Source of the DNA: Bartonella quintana
Lineage (GTDB): Bacteria > Pseudomonadota > Alphaproteobacteria > Rhizobiales > Rhizobiaceae
Direction: 5' to 3'
Assembly: GCF_009936175.1 (NCBI RefSeq)
Contig: NZ_AP019773.1
Location: forward strand, 496,001-560,000
Length of the DNA: 64,000 bases
Of this stretch, positions 21,120-31,400 are shown piece by piece. The notes beneath the pieces are model-generated. The model did not search any database and was not told the DNA's origin. It saw only the letters and a program-made list of their open reading frames with translations. Position 1 is the first letter of the stretch; the number at the start of each line of letters is the position of its first letter. The translations under genes and the position numbers were made by a program.

Positions 21120-21637
21120 CTTTTCCAGTTTGTTTAATTGCAGCTGTTGCAGAAAATGGCGTTATCGGTTGTGAAGGTGCAATGCCTTGGCATTTATCGA
21201 CAGATTTGCAACGTTTTAAGGCTTTGACTTTCGGTAAGCCTATCATTATGGGGAGAAAAACTTGGGATTCTCTTGGACGTGCTTTACCGGGGCGTACAAA
21301 TATTGTCATTACGCGCAATTATGCATTTATGGCTGAAGGCGCTGTTATTGCTCACTCTTTGTCTGAGGCTTGTTTTATCGCAAAAAGAGTGGCTTCTCAA
21401 AATGGTGCAGATGCAGTTTTTATTATTGGTGGTGGTGAAATTTTTCAACAAGGATTCAATATTGCTGATAAAATATTCCTGACAGAAGTCTTAGCTTCAA
21501 TTGAAGGTGACAGCTTTTTTCCTGTTTTTGATAGAGAGATGTGGACTATTGTGCAAACACAATATATTCCAGAAGGGGATAAAGACAGCCATAGGACACG
21601 TTTTGTTGTTTATGAGCGAAATAATAATCATTTGTAA
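21116..21637 (+). CDS. folA: Dihydrofolate reductase
   Basis: Regenerates tetrahydrofolate, completing the thymidylate cycle with ThyA. The 173 residues include [20 protein letters not shown] (active-site loop with the usual Asp/Glu helix following), [27 protein letters not shown] and the NADPH-binding [11 protein letters not shown]. The start ATG overlaps the thyA stop. The C-terminus is a little longer than in E. coli. A decayed second copy is at 18216-18600. Intact. Confidence 0.95.
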   Translation: MTFPVCLIAAVAENGVIGCEGAMPWHLSTDLQRFKALTFGKPIIMGRKTWDSLGRALPGRTNIVITRNYAFMAEGAVIAHSLSEACFIAKRVASQNGADAVFIIGGGEIFQQGFNIADKIFLTEVLASIEGDSFFPVFDREMWTIVQTQYIPEGDKDSHRTRFVVYERNNNHL

Positions 21638-21746
21638 TTCAGTGGAAAGAGTCTGTCAGTTGCATTGTAATGAGATAAGAAGCACCCTATAAGATCAAGT
21701 GTATAATTTGGTATTTGAGTGATGGTAGTCAGTTGAAGAGGTGATG

Positions 21747-22892
21747 ATGCCCTGGACAAATCAAAATGGTGGTGGCCCGTGGATCGGTGATAAAAATAAA
21801 GTTGGTGGTGACAGAAAAAAAACAGCTAAGAATCTTTTCGGTTCTGGTGGCAATAGTGGCGGTGACAATAGTCCCAATATTGATGATATTTTGCGTAAAG
21901 GGCAGGATCAGTTCAAACAATTTGGCAGGAATGGGCTTTTTGTTTTGTTCCTTCTGCTTGCTGTGTTTTTTTGGCTGTACCAGTCTTTTTATATTGTTCA
22001 GCAAAATGAACAAGCGGTAGAGTTGCGTTTTGGTGTACCTAAAACAGGAATTATCGGTGATGGTTTGCATTTTCACTTTTGGCCAATTGAGACCTATATG
22101 AAAGTGCCTTTAACAGAAAAAACGATCGCGATTGGTGGTCAGTCTGGTCAGAGGCAACAAAGTGAAGGTTTGATGCTTTCGAGTGATCAGAATATTGTTA
22201 ATATCAATTTTTCTGTTTACTATCGGATTTCACATCCCGGCCAATTTTTATTCAATGTGAACGATCAAGAAGGGACAGTTCGTCAGGTTGCTGAGAGTGC
22301 AATGCGTGAAGTTATTGGTTCAAGGCCAGTTGATGATGTTTTACGTGACAAAAAAGAAGAAGTTGCTAATGATGTCAGAAAGATTATCCAATTGACTGTG
22401 GATAAATATCAACTTGGTGTTGAAATAAGCCGTGTGTCGATCAGTGAAGCTGCTCCTCCTACCAAGGTTGCTGCTGCGTTTAATTCTGTTCAGCAGGCAG
22501 AGCAGGAACGTGGGCGAATGATTGAAGAGGGTAATCGTGTGCGTTTTAATAAGATTGGTTTAGCAAATGGTGAAGCTTCACGCACACGCGAAATCGCAAA
22601 AGGTGAAAAGGCACAAATGATTGAAGAGGCAACAGGGCGTGCTGAACGTTTTCGGGCGATAGCTCGTGAGGCTGCAATTTCACCAGAGGCTGCTCGTTAT
22701 CGTCTTTATATGGAGACGATAGGGCGTATTCTTTCTTCTCCAAATAAATTGATTCTTAATCAAGAAAATTCTCCAGCGGTGCCCTATTTACCTCTGAACG
22801 AATTGTTGCGTAGTACTTCATCGGAAAAAGCGAAAAAAACATCCGCACAGTCTACATCGCTATTGGATTCTCACATTTCTGGAGGACACTAA
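21747..22892 (+). CDS. hflK: FtsH protease modulator HflK
   Basis: HflK and HflC form a large periplasmic SPFH/prohibitin complex around the membrane protease FtsH. A Gly/Asn-rich N-terminal cytoplasmic stretch (MPWTNQNGGGPW), one membrane helix near residues 62-82 (GLFVLFLLLAVFFWLYQSF), and the band-7 domain (VQQNEQAVELRFG; FHFWPIETYMKV) are in the usual order, and the C-terminal half is helical and charged. The frame opens at a GTG at 21741 followed by two ATGs; I chose the last (21747), which gives the usual MPW start after GAAGAGG. hflC follows two bases after the stop. Confidence 0.94.
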   Translation: MPWTNQNGGGPWIGDKNKVGGDRKKTAKNLFGSGGNSGGDNSPNIDDILRKGQDQFKQFGRNGLFVLFLLLAVFFWLYQSFYIVQQNEQAVELRFGVPKTGIIGDGLHFHFWPIETYMKVPLTEKTIAIGGQSGQRQQSEGLMLSSDQNIVNINFSVYYRISHPGQFLFNVNDQEGTVRQVAESAMREVIGSRPVDDVLRDKKEEVANDVRKIIQLTVDKYQLGVEISRVSISEAAPPTKVAAAFNSVQQAEQERGRMIEEGNRVRFNKIGLANGEASRTREIAKGEKAQMIEEATGRAERFRAIAREAAISPEAARYRLYMETIGRILSSPNKLILNQENSPAVPYLPLNELLRSTSSEKAKKTSAQSTSLLDSHISGGH

Positions 22893-22894
22893 TT

Positions 22895-23842
22895 ATGCAG
22901 CAGTCTCGTTTTTTGTTTATGTTTAGTGCCATCGTGTTTGTTTTGATGGTTTTTTGGGTATCTATTTTTATTGTCTATCCTCGTCAACAAGTAGCAATTA
23001 AACGCTTTGGGCAAATTGTTAAAGTAGAATCTGATCCCGGGATCTATTTGAAAATGCCCTTTGTGGATAAGATGATTGTTGTTGATAACCGATTGTTGCG
23101 CTACGATGTCCCTACACAATCTGTACAGGTTCGTGGTGGTGCCTATTATGAAGTGGATGCGTTCTTTATTTATCGTATTACAGATCCTAAGTTGTTTTTA
23201 CAGCGTATTGCTTCGGGGCGTCCGCAAATTGCTGCGCGTGAAAATCTTGCACCGCGTTTTATTGATGCTTTGCGTGCTGTTTATGGTAAGCGGGAATTTA
23301 AAGCGGCTTTATCGGATGAACGGGGAGCGATGATGGCTGAAGTACAGCGGCAGTTTTCGGTAGATGCAGGTTCGTTAGGTATTACCATTGTTGATGTGCG
23401 TATTCGCAAGACCGATTTGACCGATGCAGTTTCAGAAGATGTCTATCGACAAATGGCAGCTGAGCGTGAGGCTGCTGCGGAAAACATTCGTGCTCGTGGT
23501 CAACAGGAACGGGATCGTATTGTGGCAGAAGCTAATCGTGAATATGAAGAAATCGTAGCAGCTGCAAAGCGTGATGCTGAAATTACGCGTGGTGAAGGTC
23601 AGGCTAAAAGTATTCGCCTTTTATTGAATGCACGGGAAGCTAATCCGTCCTTTTATGATTTTTGGTTAGCGATGGAGCAATATAAGAATTTAGAGCACAC
23701 TCCGATGGTGATTTCACCCCATCAGGATTTCTTTCTCTATTTTCGTAATCTGCCGCGGGCGAATGGAAAGTTCCCACCCACAATGAATAATACTGAGAAT
23801 ACTCGAGTAAGTAAAACTGTTCCAAAATTCGGGGGAGAATAG
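22895..23842 (+). CDS. hflC: FtsH protease modulator HflC
   Basis: Partner of HflK in the FtsH-surrounding complex. The 315 residues have an N-terminal membrane helix (about 5-27), band-7 domain (YPRQQVAIKRFGQIV, DPGIYLKMPFVDKM, VDAFFIYRITDPKLFL) and the helical Arg/Glu-rich segment ERDRIVAEANREYEEI. It follows hflK after two bases and is clearly cotranscribed with it. A serine protease gene follows after 168 bases, the usual order in Rhizobiales. Intact. Confidence 0.94.
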   Translation: MQQSRFLFMFSAIVFVLMVFWVSIFIVYPRQQVAIKRFGQIVKVESDPGIYLKMPFVDKMIVVDNRLLRYDVPTQSVQVRGGAYYEVDAFFIYRITDPKLFLQRIASGRPQIAARENLAPRFIDALRAVYGKREFKAALSDERGAMMAEVQRQFSVDAGSLGITIVDVRIRKTDLTDAVSEDVYRQMAAEREAAAENIRARGQQERDRIVAEANREYEEIVAAAKRDAEITRGEGQAKSIRLLLNAREANPSFYDFWLAMEQYKNLEHTPMVISPHQDFFLYFRNLPRANGKFPPTMNNTENTRVSKTVPKFGGE

Positions 23843-24010
23843 ATGAAACAATCGATTGCGAATACGAGCTTTTGTATGAAAATTTTGTATGAAAAGTATA
23901 ATCTGTAGTCGCTTTCTTTTATGATGAAAGTCAGTCAATGTGAGCCATACTGATTTTGCATAGATGAATTTAGTGAGGCTCCTTGCAGCATTTGGTTTTA
24001 GAGGCATGTC

Positions 24011-25528
24011 ATGGGTAGGGATGTCATAGATAAAAATACATCTGTCAAATGCTTTTTCATAAGAATTTTTATCTGTTTTGTTCTGTTTTTATCAGGATCA
24101 ATCAGTTTTTCTTGGGCGGGAAAAGAAAACAATACACCACTTTCGATTCCTGATTTAGCTGCTGAGCTTTTGGAGACAGTTGTGAATATTTCCACAGCAC
24201 AGACAGTTGATGGAACCGAACAGGACGAGCATATTTTAGTACCCGTCATCCCAGAAGATTCTTTGCTAAAAGAATATTTTAGTGATTTTTTTACACCAAA
24301 AGATGGTCAAAAAGATAGACAGTTTCAAAAGGTCCGTTCTTTAGGATCTGGATTTGTGATTGATGCGCTAAGAGGGCTGATCGTTACAAATTATCATGTT
24401 ATCGTTGATGCTGATGAGATTGAAGTTAATTTCACCGATGGTACAAAGCTAGAGGCAAGATTACTTGGAAAGGATAGCAAGACTGATCTGGCACTGCTTC
24501 AAGTGGATGCAGGAAGTAAAAAGTTAAAAGCCGTACGTTTTGGTGACTCGGAAAAGGCGCGTATTGGTGATTGGGTTATGGCTATTGGTAACCCTTATGG
24601 TTTTGGTGGAAGTGTAACAGTTGGTATTATTTCTGCACGCAATCGTGATCTTAATGCTGGTCCTTATGATAATTTTATTCAGACGGATGCAGCGATTAAC
24701 CGAGGCAATTCTGGTGGTCCTTTATTTGATAGAAATGGTGAGGTGATTGGAATTAATACAGCAATTATTTCGCCCTCTGGAGGGTCTATTGGTATTGGTT
24801 TTGCTATACCATCGGACATGGCTCTTTCTGTTATCAATCAGTTGCGTAGTTTTGGAGAAATCAGACGTGGTTGGTTGGCTATTCGTATTCAACCAGTGAC
24901 AGAGGATATTGCAAAAAGTTTAAAACTAGAAAACGCTGTGGGGGCGTTGGTTGCAGGTAAAATGGAACAGACCGGTGTAGATAATAGCCAGTTGCAGATT
25001 GGGGATATCATTCTTTGCTTTGGGAAGACCAAAATTAAGCATGCACGTGATTTGCCGCGTTTAGTAGCAGAAAGTCCGGCAGGAAAAGTGGTGGATATTA
25101 CTGTTTTTCGGAATGGGCAAGAAAAAACAGTCAAGGTTAAGCTTGGACGTTTAATTGAGACAGATGCAAATGAAAATATAGTAGAAGAATCCGATGATGA
25201 AAAAAATGGTGCTGGATCGAAAAGTGTAACAATGCAATTTATGGGAATGACATTATCTGAACTTACAGCCGATTTACGTCAACGTTATTCAATTACTGAT
25301 AAACTTCAGGGATTGGTAGTGACATCTGTTGCAAAAAATAGTGCGGCAGATAAAAAGCGTATTCGTACTGGTGAAGTGATTGTTGATATCAATCAAAGTG
25401 CTGTCACAACAATTTATGAGGCTAAAAAACGTGTTCATAAATTACGTGAAGCCGGACACAAAAATGCTTTATTCATTGTTGCTCGTTCAGATGGAGAATT
25501 ACGGTTTGTAACGCTCTCAATGGATTAA
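24011..25528 (+). CDS. degQ: Periplasmic Do-family serine protease (DegP/DegQ type)
   Basis: HtrA-family protease/chaperone for misfolded envelope proteins. An N-terminal signal segment (about residues 13-36, with hydrophobic IFICFVLFLSG, cleavage near WAG) precedes the trypsin-like domain with His129 (VTNYHVI), Asp159 (KTDLALL) and Ser234 (GNSGGP). Two PDZ domains follow (WLAIRIQPVTEDIA onward, and MGMTLSELTADLR onward). The 505 residues match DegP/DegQ with two PDZ domains. The start ATG at 24011 lacks a strong ribosome site. hflK-hflC upstream supports a shared quality-control role. The choice of symbol between degP, degQ and mucD is not decidable here. Confidence 0.92.
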   Translation: MGRDVIDKNTSVKCFFIRIFICFVLFLSGSISFSWAGKENNTPLSIPDLAAELLETVVNISTAQTVDGTEQDEHILVPVIPEDSLLKEYFSDFFTPKDGQKDRQFQKVRSLGSGFVIDALRGLIVTNYHVIVDADEIEVNFTDGTKLEARLLGKDSKTDLALLQVDAGSKKLKAVRFGDSEKARIGDWVMAIGNPYGFGGSVTVGIISARNRDLNAGPYDNFIQTDAAINRGNSGGPLFDRNGEVIGINTAIISPSGGSIGIGFAIPSDMALSVINQLRSFGEIRRGWLAIRIQPVTEDIAKSLKLENAVGALVAGKMEQTGVDNSQLQIGDIILCFGKTKIKHARDLPRLVAESPAGKVVDITVFRNGQEKTVKVKLGRLIETDANENIVEESDDEKNGAGSKSVTMQFMGMTLSELTADLRQRYSITDKLQGLVVTSVAKNSAADKKRIRTGEVIVDINQSAVTTIYEAKKRVHKLREAGHKNALFIVARSDGELRFVTLSMD

Positions 25529-26160
25529 TTTGGGGGGGATTGCTTTTTTGAATACGTGTTTAACCATTTATTTTTTTGTTATTGCTCTTAAAGTGTGCGG
25601 TAAATAAGAGTTTATTCTCTTTAATTTTCAAGAGAGCAATTAGAGAGGGAAAGATCACATCAGAGTTAGTAATTTATAGGCATGCAATGTCTTGTTTTGT
25701 GTTTGATAGAAAAGAAATAGTTGCAGGAAAAAGGGGAAGCTTGAAGAAAGTCGTTGGCCTTTTATTATAAATCAGAATATCTTTCATTTTTTATAAAAAG
25801 ATCAGCTGTTTAATTTATGTGCGTTAAGCCTAAATATATTTTAGCAGATGATTGCAAAGAGTAGGTGCGTTTATGATAGTCTCTCTAAAAGAATTTTTGT
25901 GGCTGTGTTTTTTTATTAAATGATGAGAGCCAAAAGAAATGCTTTGAATTTCTTTTGGTATTATTGTTGTGTTCATTTTTTATTTTTCAGAGGTTTGAGA
26001 ATCATCAGGGGCGCTTTTTTGCGTTAAGTATAGAGGTTCTGCTCGTATTTTTGTTTGAAGAGCGCACTCTATGACAATGTAGATGAAATACAGAGTCTTT
26101 GGGGTTAGTTATGCGTGTTGAAATACGTCGTTAATTGATGGATAGAGGGAATTTCCATTC
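25529..26160. other. Gene-free gap between degQ and miaA
   Basis: AT-rich, with no recognisable coding remnant. In related Rhizobiales serB often lies between these two genes, but I could not find its DxDST-type motif on either strand. It holds one good hairpin (25930-25958). Confidence 0.45.
25930..25958 (+). terminator. Hairpin, possible terminator
   Basis: CCAAAAGAAAT and ATTTCTTTTGG form a perfect 11-base stem with a seven-base loop, followed by the T-rich TATTATTGTTGTG. It lies about 400 bases after degQ, so which transcript it would end is unclear. Confidence 0.5.
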
Positions 26161-27048
26161 ATGACACAGAGAACGATTACATTGATAGCTGGGCCAACTG
26201 TAAGTGGGAAGTCAGCGCTTGCTTTGCAAATGGCTCAAAAAAAAAATGCTCTTATCATTAACACTGATTCAATGCAGGTTTATGATGTTTTAAATATTTT
26301 AACGGCACGGCCGACGGCAGCTGATACTGCCATTGTTCCACACTATCTCTACGGTTATGTGAGTCCGGCTCTTCACTATTCAGTGGGACAGTGGTTATGT
26401 GATGTTAGGAAGCTTTTAACGACATTCACCTCAAAATCACTTATTTTTGTTGGCGGAACAGGGCTTTATTTTCGTGCTCTTTTGGAAGGGCTTTCGGAAA
26501 TCCCTCATATTTCAGATGCTGTGCGGCAGAAATGGCGACTTCGGCTTGATAAAGAAGGAGCTGAAAACCTTTATCGCCAGTTATTGCGGATTGATGCTGT
26601 TTTTGCTGAGAAAATTTCTTCACAAGATGGCCAGCGTATTATACGTGCTCTGGAAGTTTATGATGTCACAGGTAAGAAGTTAAGCTGGTGGCAGAAGAAA
26701 AAAACACCTCCGCTGATTTCGCCAAATTGTTCAGAAAAAATTCTTCTTATTCCACCACGTCAATGGCTTTATGAGCGTATTCATAAGCGGTTGGACAATA
26801 TGATTGAAAGAGGAGCTTTAGAGGAGGTGTTTGCTATGAAGAAGCTTATGCTTTCCCCTTTTTTACCAGCGATGAAGGCTATTGGCATGCCTGAATTTAC
26901 AGCTTATTTTGATGGATATAAAAGTTTTGAGGATGCTCTTGAAACGGCGAAAACGCAAACGAGGAGATATGCAAAAAGGCAAATGACCTGGTTTCGTAAT
27001 CAATTTGATGAAGAATGGACGCTCATTTCTTCATGTGAAGAGGTGTAG
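26161..27048 (+). CDS. miaA: tRNA dimethylallyltransferase MiaA
   Basis: Adds an isopentenyl group to A37 of tRNAs that read UNN codons. The Walker A-like motif is GPTVSGKS at 11-18 (most members have GPTASGKS). IINTDSMQVY, ARPT, HYLYGYV, VGGTGLYFRALLEGL and the C-terminal QTRRYAKRQMTWFRNQ are the family signatures. The 295 residues are normal. The ATG start follows GAGGGAATTTCC. A strong terminator lies downstream. Intact. Confidence 0.95.
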   Translation: MTQRTITLIAGPTVSGKSALALQMAQKKNALIINTDSMQVYDVLNILTARPTAADTAIVPHYLYGYVSPALHYSVGQWLCDVRKLLTTFTSKSLIFVGGTGLYFRALLEGLSEIPHISDAVRQKWRLRLDKEGAENLYRQLLRIDAVFAEKISSQDGQRIIRALEVYDVTGKKLSWWQKKKTPPLISPNCSEKILLIPPRQWLYERIHKRLDNMIERGALEEVFAMKKLMLSPFLPAMKAIGMPEFTAYFDGYKSFEDALETAKTQTRRYAKRQMTWFRNQFDEEWTLISSCEEV

Positions 27049-27218
27049 AAAATTTAAAAATATTTCATGAAGGAGAGAAAGTTTTTAAAGGGGTAGTCTG
27101 TAATTGACGAACGACATTGATGCAATTAAAATTTCTCTTAGCAAAGAATGTCTTTCTTATAATGTCGTGCATTAAAAAAGAAGAGGATGATTAATCCTAG
27201 ATGTTTTCGTGTGTAATA

Positions 27219-27240
27219 GGCTCCTGGAGGAGCCTTTTTT
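27219..27240 (+). terminator. Rho-independent terminator downstream of miaA
   Basis: GGCTCC TGGA GGAGCC followed by six Ts is a textbook terminator. It sits between miaA and the decayed ilvI. In an ancestor it could also have been an ilvI attenuator, but I see no leader peptide rich in Ile, Val or Leu codons before it. Confidence 0.88.
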
Positions 27241-27312
27241 ATTGTGCCGTAAAATGTAGTAAGTGGGAGAATAACAGATTATCCAAAAACGAATGAGAGT
27301 GCAGACGGAAAA

Positions 27313-29041
27313 ATGATGTCGGGGACTGAAATGGTGGGTTCGAGTTCTTATTGATCAAGGGATTAAACATCTCTTCGGTTATCTTGGTGGAGCTATCCTT
27401 CCTATTTTTGATGTTCTTTTATCAACAAGATACACTCCGGCATATTTTAGTGCATCATGAACACTCAACAGGCCATGCTGCTGCAGTACGAGAAAGGTAG
27501 GCGTTATGCTTGTGACTTCTTGTTCGGTTGCAACGAATGCTGTGACACCTTTACAGCACTATGGATTCTATTCCTCCTATTTGTTCCTCTGGTCAGGTAC
27601 CTACAACTGTGATTGGAGCAAATGGTTTTCAAGAGGCTGATACAGTTAAGTATTACAAAGCTCTATACTAAATACAATTGTTTGGTTGAAGATGTAAATG
27701 ATCTTGCAAAGATTATTAGCCTTCACTCCTGCTCAATCAGGATGTCCAGGATCAGTTTTGGTTGATATTCCTAAAGATATTCAATTTGCTTCGGGTATTT
27801 ATAGAGCACATCAAGAGTTGACATTTATGCGTTCTTATCCAAAACTAAAAGAGGATACAACAGCTATCGAACATGCTGTTTCTCGCTTAGCAGAAGAAAA
27901 ATGTCCTGTTATTTATTCTGGTGGTGGTGTTATTTCATCAGGTCTTGAAGCTGCAAAGCTCTTGCGCGATTTGGTTCGATTGGGGGATTTTCCGATTACT
28001 TCAACACTCATGGGACTTGGTGCTTATCCAGCTTCTGACAAAGATTGGCTTGGAATGCTTGAGATGCATGGAATTTATGAAGCGAATTTAGCTGTGATTG
28101 TGATGTTATGTTGGCTGTTGGTGCGCGGTTTGATGATCGTATATCACTGGGGCGGCTTGATGCGTTTGCACCTCATGCGCGCGTTATCCATATTGATATT
28201 TATCATTCTTGTATCAATAAGATCGTAAAAGTAGCAATTCCATTTATTGGTGATGTGGCTTCTATTTTAGGATATATAATGCAATGTTTAGTATAGACAG
28301 TAACCATTTAAGAGTGAGAGCCATGATATGTGGTGGACGCAAATTGATCACTGGAGAGATCGTAATTCATTAGAATATCCTAAGAAAAAAGACATTATTA
28401 TGCCACAATATGCTCTTGAACGACTTTATGTTCTTACTAAAGATGTCAATGCTTCTATGACAACTGATGTTGGACAGCATCAAATGTGGATTGCACAATA
28501 TTATTACTTTGACGAATAAAACCATTGAATGACTTCTTGTGGTCTTGGAACTATGGATTATGATTTGCCTGCTGCTATTGGTGTTCAAATCGCACATCCT
28601 GATGCACTTAATTTTATGTATTTCTAGTGATGCTTCAATTCAGATGAATATTCAAGAATTCGTGACGGCAATGCAGCACAATGGACCTGTAAAAATTTTT
28701 ATTTTAAATAATCAGTAGATGGGCATGGTTCACAAGTGGCAGCAGTTGTTGCATGGTAATCATCTTTCTCATTCTTATACAGAATCGATGCCTGACTTTG
28801 TGAAATAGGCACAAGCTTATGGGGAGGGATTGGTATTCATTGTTCCAAATCTGATGAACTTGATGGTAAAATATAGGAAATAATTGACTGTGATAAGCCA
28901 GTTCTCTTCGATTTCTGTGTTGATAATTTAGAAAATTGTTTCTAATGATCCAATCTGGATGTGCACATAATGATATGGTTGTTGCCTGATGAGGCTCATG
29001 ATAAAACAGTTGCAAATGCTATTCCTGTTGAAGGGCAATAA
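27313..29041 (+). pseudogene. ilvI: Decayed acetolactate synthase large subunit (ilvI)
   Basis: The ThDP enzyme that starts valine, leucine and isoleucine synthesis, here broken in many places. The start (GTEMV, then frame-slipped RVLIDQGIKHLFGYLGGAILPIFD) and HHEHSTGHAAAVRER are followed by a stop. A 176-codon open piece at 27698-28228 covers the central domain (PGSVLVDIPKDIQ, VIYSGGGVISSG, MGLGAYP). After a slip come AVGARFDDRI, TTDVGQHQMW, then stop-interrupted [14 protein letters not shown] and [12 protein letters not shown]. The C-terminus reads LPDEAHDKTVANAIPVEGQ, stop, at 29041. More than five frameshifts or stops are visible, so no working enzyme is possible. Confidence 0.92.
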
Positions 29042-29455
29042 TTTTGTATAAGGAGTTTGTAATACGATGGTATGGATTTAAACTTTTGCTTTAGTTACTT
29101 TCTTCATTTTAAATATGACTCAGCAGAAGCTATATAAGTAGATTATTTTAAGTTTATTGTAGATAGTGATTTTGCTGTTCGTATTGTTTTTCTGTAAGGT
29201 GTTTTGCTCAAGAAGCATGAGTTTTTATTGAGGTGTCTGATACAAGTTTGTGTAGGTGCAAGATTGAAATTGTGAAAGCGTGTTGTGAGAAAGTTTCATT
29301 GGTAGGAGTGTTGATGATTTTGCTGTGAAAGTGGGAGGATGTTCATGTATCAAAAATCCCTAACGACAAAGATTTTTTTGGGAATGAGATTTTTCTCGAT
29401 AATGTTTTTTTTCAAAGTTCTTGCTCTTTTTATACGAATCTTATTTTGATAAATT
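29042..29455 (+). other. Gap after ilvI remnant; ilvH not identifiable
   Basis: In Rhizobiales ilvH, the regulatory subunit, normally follows ilvI. AAGGAG and an ATG near 29066 look like a gene start, but no frame gives the ACT-domain pattern (HTLSVLVDNE) of IlvH. One frame at about 29205-29345 stays open for some 40 codons (IEVSDTSLCRCKIEIVK) and resembles nothing I recognise. It may be a too-decayed ilvH or something unrelated. Confidence 0.4.
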
Positions 29456-30577
29456 ATGCAGTTTTCACCGGAACAGGATAATGCATTGAAGGCGGTTGCT
29501 GCATGGTTGAAGGATGGGCATTCTCCACTTTTTCGTCTCTTTGGCTATGCAGGAACAGGGAAGACGACACTTGCTCGCTATTTTGCAGAAACAGTTGATG
29601 GCTCTGTCCAATTTGCTGCGTTTACAGGTAAGGCTGCTCAGGTTTTGCGTTCTAAAGGTGCGAGCAATGCTTGTACTATTCATTCGCTGATTTATTGTCC
29701 GCGTGGGGAGGAAGAAGTTTCCGATGAAGCTACGGGAAAGAAGTCTCTTGCACCGACATTTGCATTAAATCGGAGAAGTGCTGCTGCACGAGCTAAGCTT
29801 ATTATTGTAGATGAGTGTTCGATGGTAGATGAACAATTAGCGCGTGATTTAATGAGCTTTCGGACGCCAATTCTTGTCCTTGGTGATCCAGGTCAGTTGC
29901 CTCCTATCTCAGGAGGCAGTTTTTTTTCCAATAGTGCGCCAGATTTTCTTCTCTCAGAAATTCATCGACAAGCACGGGATAATCCTATCGTTCGTTTAGC
30001 TATGGACGTGCGTGAAGGACGCAGTATAGCTTATGGCGATTATGGGGCAGCGCGCGTTGTTACACGTAAAGAGGTCAATAAACAATTGGTTTTGGATGCT
30101 GATCAGCTTTTGGTAGGGATTAACCGAACACGTTATCTTTATAATAAACGTTTGCGTGAATTGAAGGGCTTTACGGAAAATTTTCCACAAGCAGGAGACA
30201 AGCTTGTGTGTTTGCGCAATGATCCCGCGAAAGGCTTGTTGAATGGCTCGTTATGGAAAGTTCTGACTTCACAGAAAGAAACTGTTAAACCGGCTATTAA
30301 TCTTCTCGTTAAGCCAGAAGAGAGTGAGCGTGGAGTGGTGAAGATTAAGCTTTTAAAAGCAGTGTTTCAGGATCCTGATAATGAGATTTCATGGCAATTA
30401 AAAAAAAGACATGATGATTTTGATTATGGATATGCATTAACTGTTCATAAAGCACAAGGGTCTCAATGGGATAATGTGGTTTTATTTGATGAAAGTTTTG
30501 CATTTCGTGATATGTATGCGCGTTGGCTTTATACCGGAATTACCCGTGCGGCAGAGCGTTTGACCATTGTTCGGTAG
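29456..30577 (+). CDS. RecD-like ATP-dependent helicase (AAA_30 / UvrD_C_2)
   Basis: A compact superfamily 1B helicase, 373 residues, found as a stand-alone gene in Rhizobiales and often annotated as an exodeoxyribonuclease V-like ATPase. Walker A is GYAGTGKTT at 30-38, motif II VDECSMVDE, motif III LGDPGQLPPISGG, and the C-terminal ALTVHKAQGSQW and YTGITRAAERL close the fold. It lacks the RecD2 N-terminal extension and any nuclease domain. The 5'-3' direction is inferred from the family. The physiological role is not known from the sequence. Intact, between the dead ilvI and pdxJ. Confidence 0.88.
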   Translation: MQFSPEQDNALKAVAAWLKDGHSPLFRLFGYAGTGKTTLARYFAETVDGSVQFAAFTGKAAQVLRSKGASNACTIHSLIYCPRGEEEVSDEATGKKSLAPTFALNRRSAAARAKLIIVDECSMVDEQLARDLMSFRTPILVLGDPGQLPPISGGSFFSNSAPDFLLSEIHRQARDNPIVRLAMDVREGRSIAYGDYGAARVVTRKEVNKQLVLDADQLLVGINRTRYLYNKRLRELKGFTENFPQAGDKLVCLRNDPAKGLLNGSLWKVLTSQKETVKPAINLLVKPEESERGVVKIKLLKAVFQDPDNEISWQLKKRHDDFDYGYALTVHKAQGSQWDNVVLFDESFAFRDMYARWLYTGITRAAERLTIVR

Positions 30578-30665
30578 AGAAAATTATTTTTATTGTCTGG
30601 GCTTATGCTGAGGAATGTCTCTTTTTTTCTGTCTTTTTAAATTATATATGAAAATAGGAGTGTGG

Positions 30666-31400
30666 ATGGCAGTAAAACTTTCAGTTAATCTTAATGCTGT
30701 TGCTGTTTTGCGTAATCGACGTAATCTTCCATGGCCAAATATCAAAAATATTGGGCATATAGCACTTACAGCTGGTGCCGCAGGTTTGACCGTTCATCCG
30801 CGACCAGATGAAAGACATATTCGTTTCGCTGATCTGCGAGATATCCGTTGTTTAATTAACAGTACTTTTCCTGCTGCAGAGTTTAATATTGAAGGTTATC
30901 CAAGCGATAGATTTTTGGATTTGGCAGAAAAATATGCTGATCAGATTACCCTTGTCCCTGATCACCCAACTCAGTCTACCTCCGATCATGGTTGGGATTT
31001 TGCTCATGATGCAGAATTTTTAGCGCCCATTATTCAGCGTTTGAAAGACAAAAAAATTCGTGTGTCGTTATTTGCTAATCCTCTTGTAGATGGTCTTGAC
31101 ATTGCTAAAACTATTGGTGCAGACCGCGTGGAATTTTATACTGGACTTTATGGTAATGCGTGCCAAGAGAAGACAAAACAAGGCCAAGAGTTGGATAAAC
31201 TTACTTTAGCAGCGAAAAGAGCTAAAGAATTGCAATTAGGTGTTAATGCAGGTCATGATTTGACGATTAGTAATCTTCCCGCTCTTATCAAGCGTATTTC
31301 TTGGCTTGATGAAGTTTCCATTGGTCATGGGCTTATTGCTGATGCATTAGAATATGGAATGCATAAGACTGTTCAGCGTTTCATTCGGTTATTGTCATAA
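30666..31400 (+). CDS. pdxJ: Pyridoxine 5'-phosphate synthase PdxJ
   Basis: Closes the pyridine ring of vitamin B6 in the DXP-dependent route. From the ATG at 30666 (AGGAG six bases before) the protein is 244 residues. [66 protein letters not shown] and the C-terminal [16 protein letters not shown] match the TIM-barrel family closely. The frame is open upstream to 30615 but without a ribosome site. Intact, indicating that B6 synthesis was kept while branched-chain amino acid synthesis was lost. Confidence 0.95.
   Translation: MAVKLSVNLNAVAVLRNRRNLPWPNIKNIGHIALTAGAAGLTVHPRPDERHIRFADLRDIRCLINSTFPAAEFNIEGYPSDRFLDLAEKYADQITLVPDHPTQSTSDHGWDFAHDAEFLAPIIQRLKDKKIRVSLFANPLVDGLDIAKTIGADRVEFYTGLYGNACQEKTKQGQELDKLTLAAKRAKELQLGVNAGHDLTISNLPALIKRISWLDEVSIGHGLIADALEYGMHKTVQRFIRLLS

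Noticed and set aside
23843-24010. Possible DUF2065 remnant between hflC and degQ
   Set aside because: This family often lies here in related genomes, and a short ATG frame near 23963 starts vaguely like it, but only about ten residues compare and the match is too weak to call.
29042-29455. Possible ilvH remnant after ilvI
   Set aside because: Position is right, but no frame shows the ACT-domain pattern, so identity cannot be supported.
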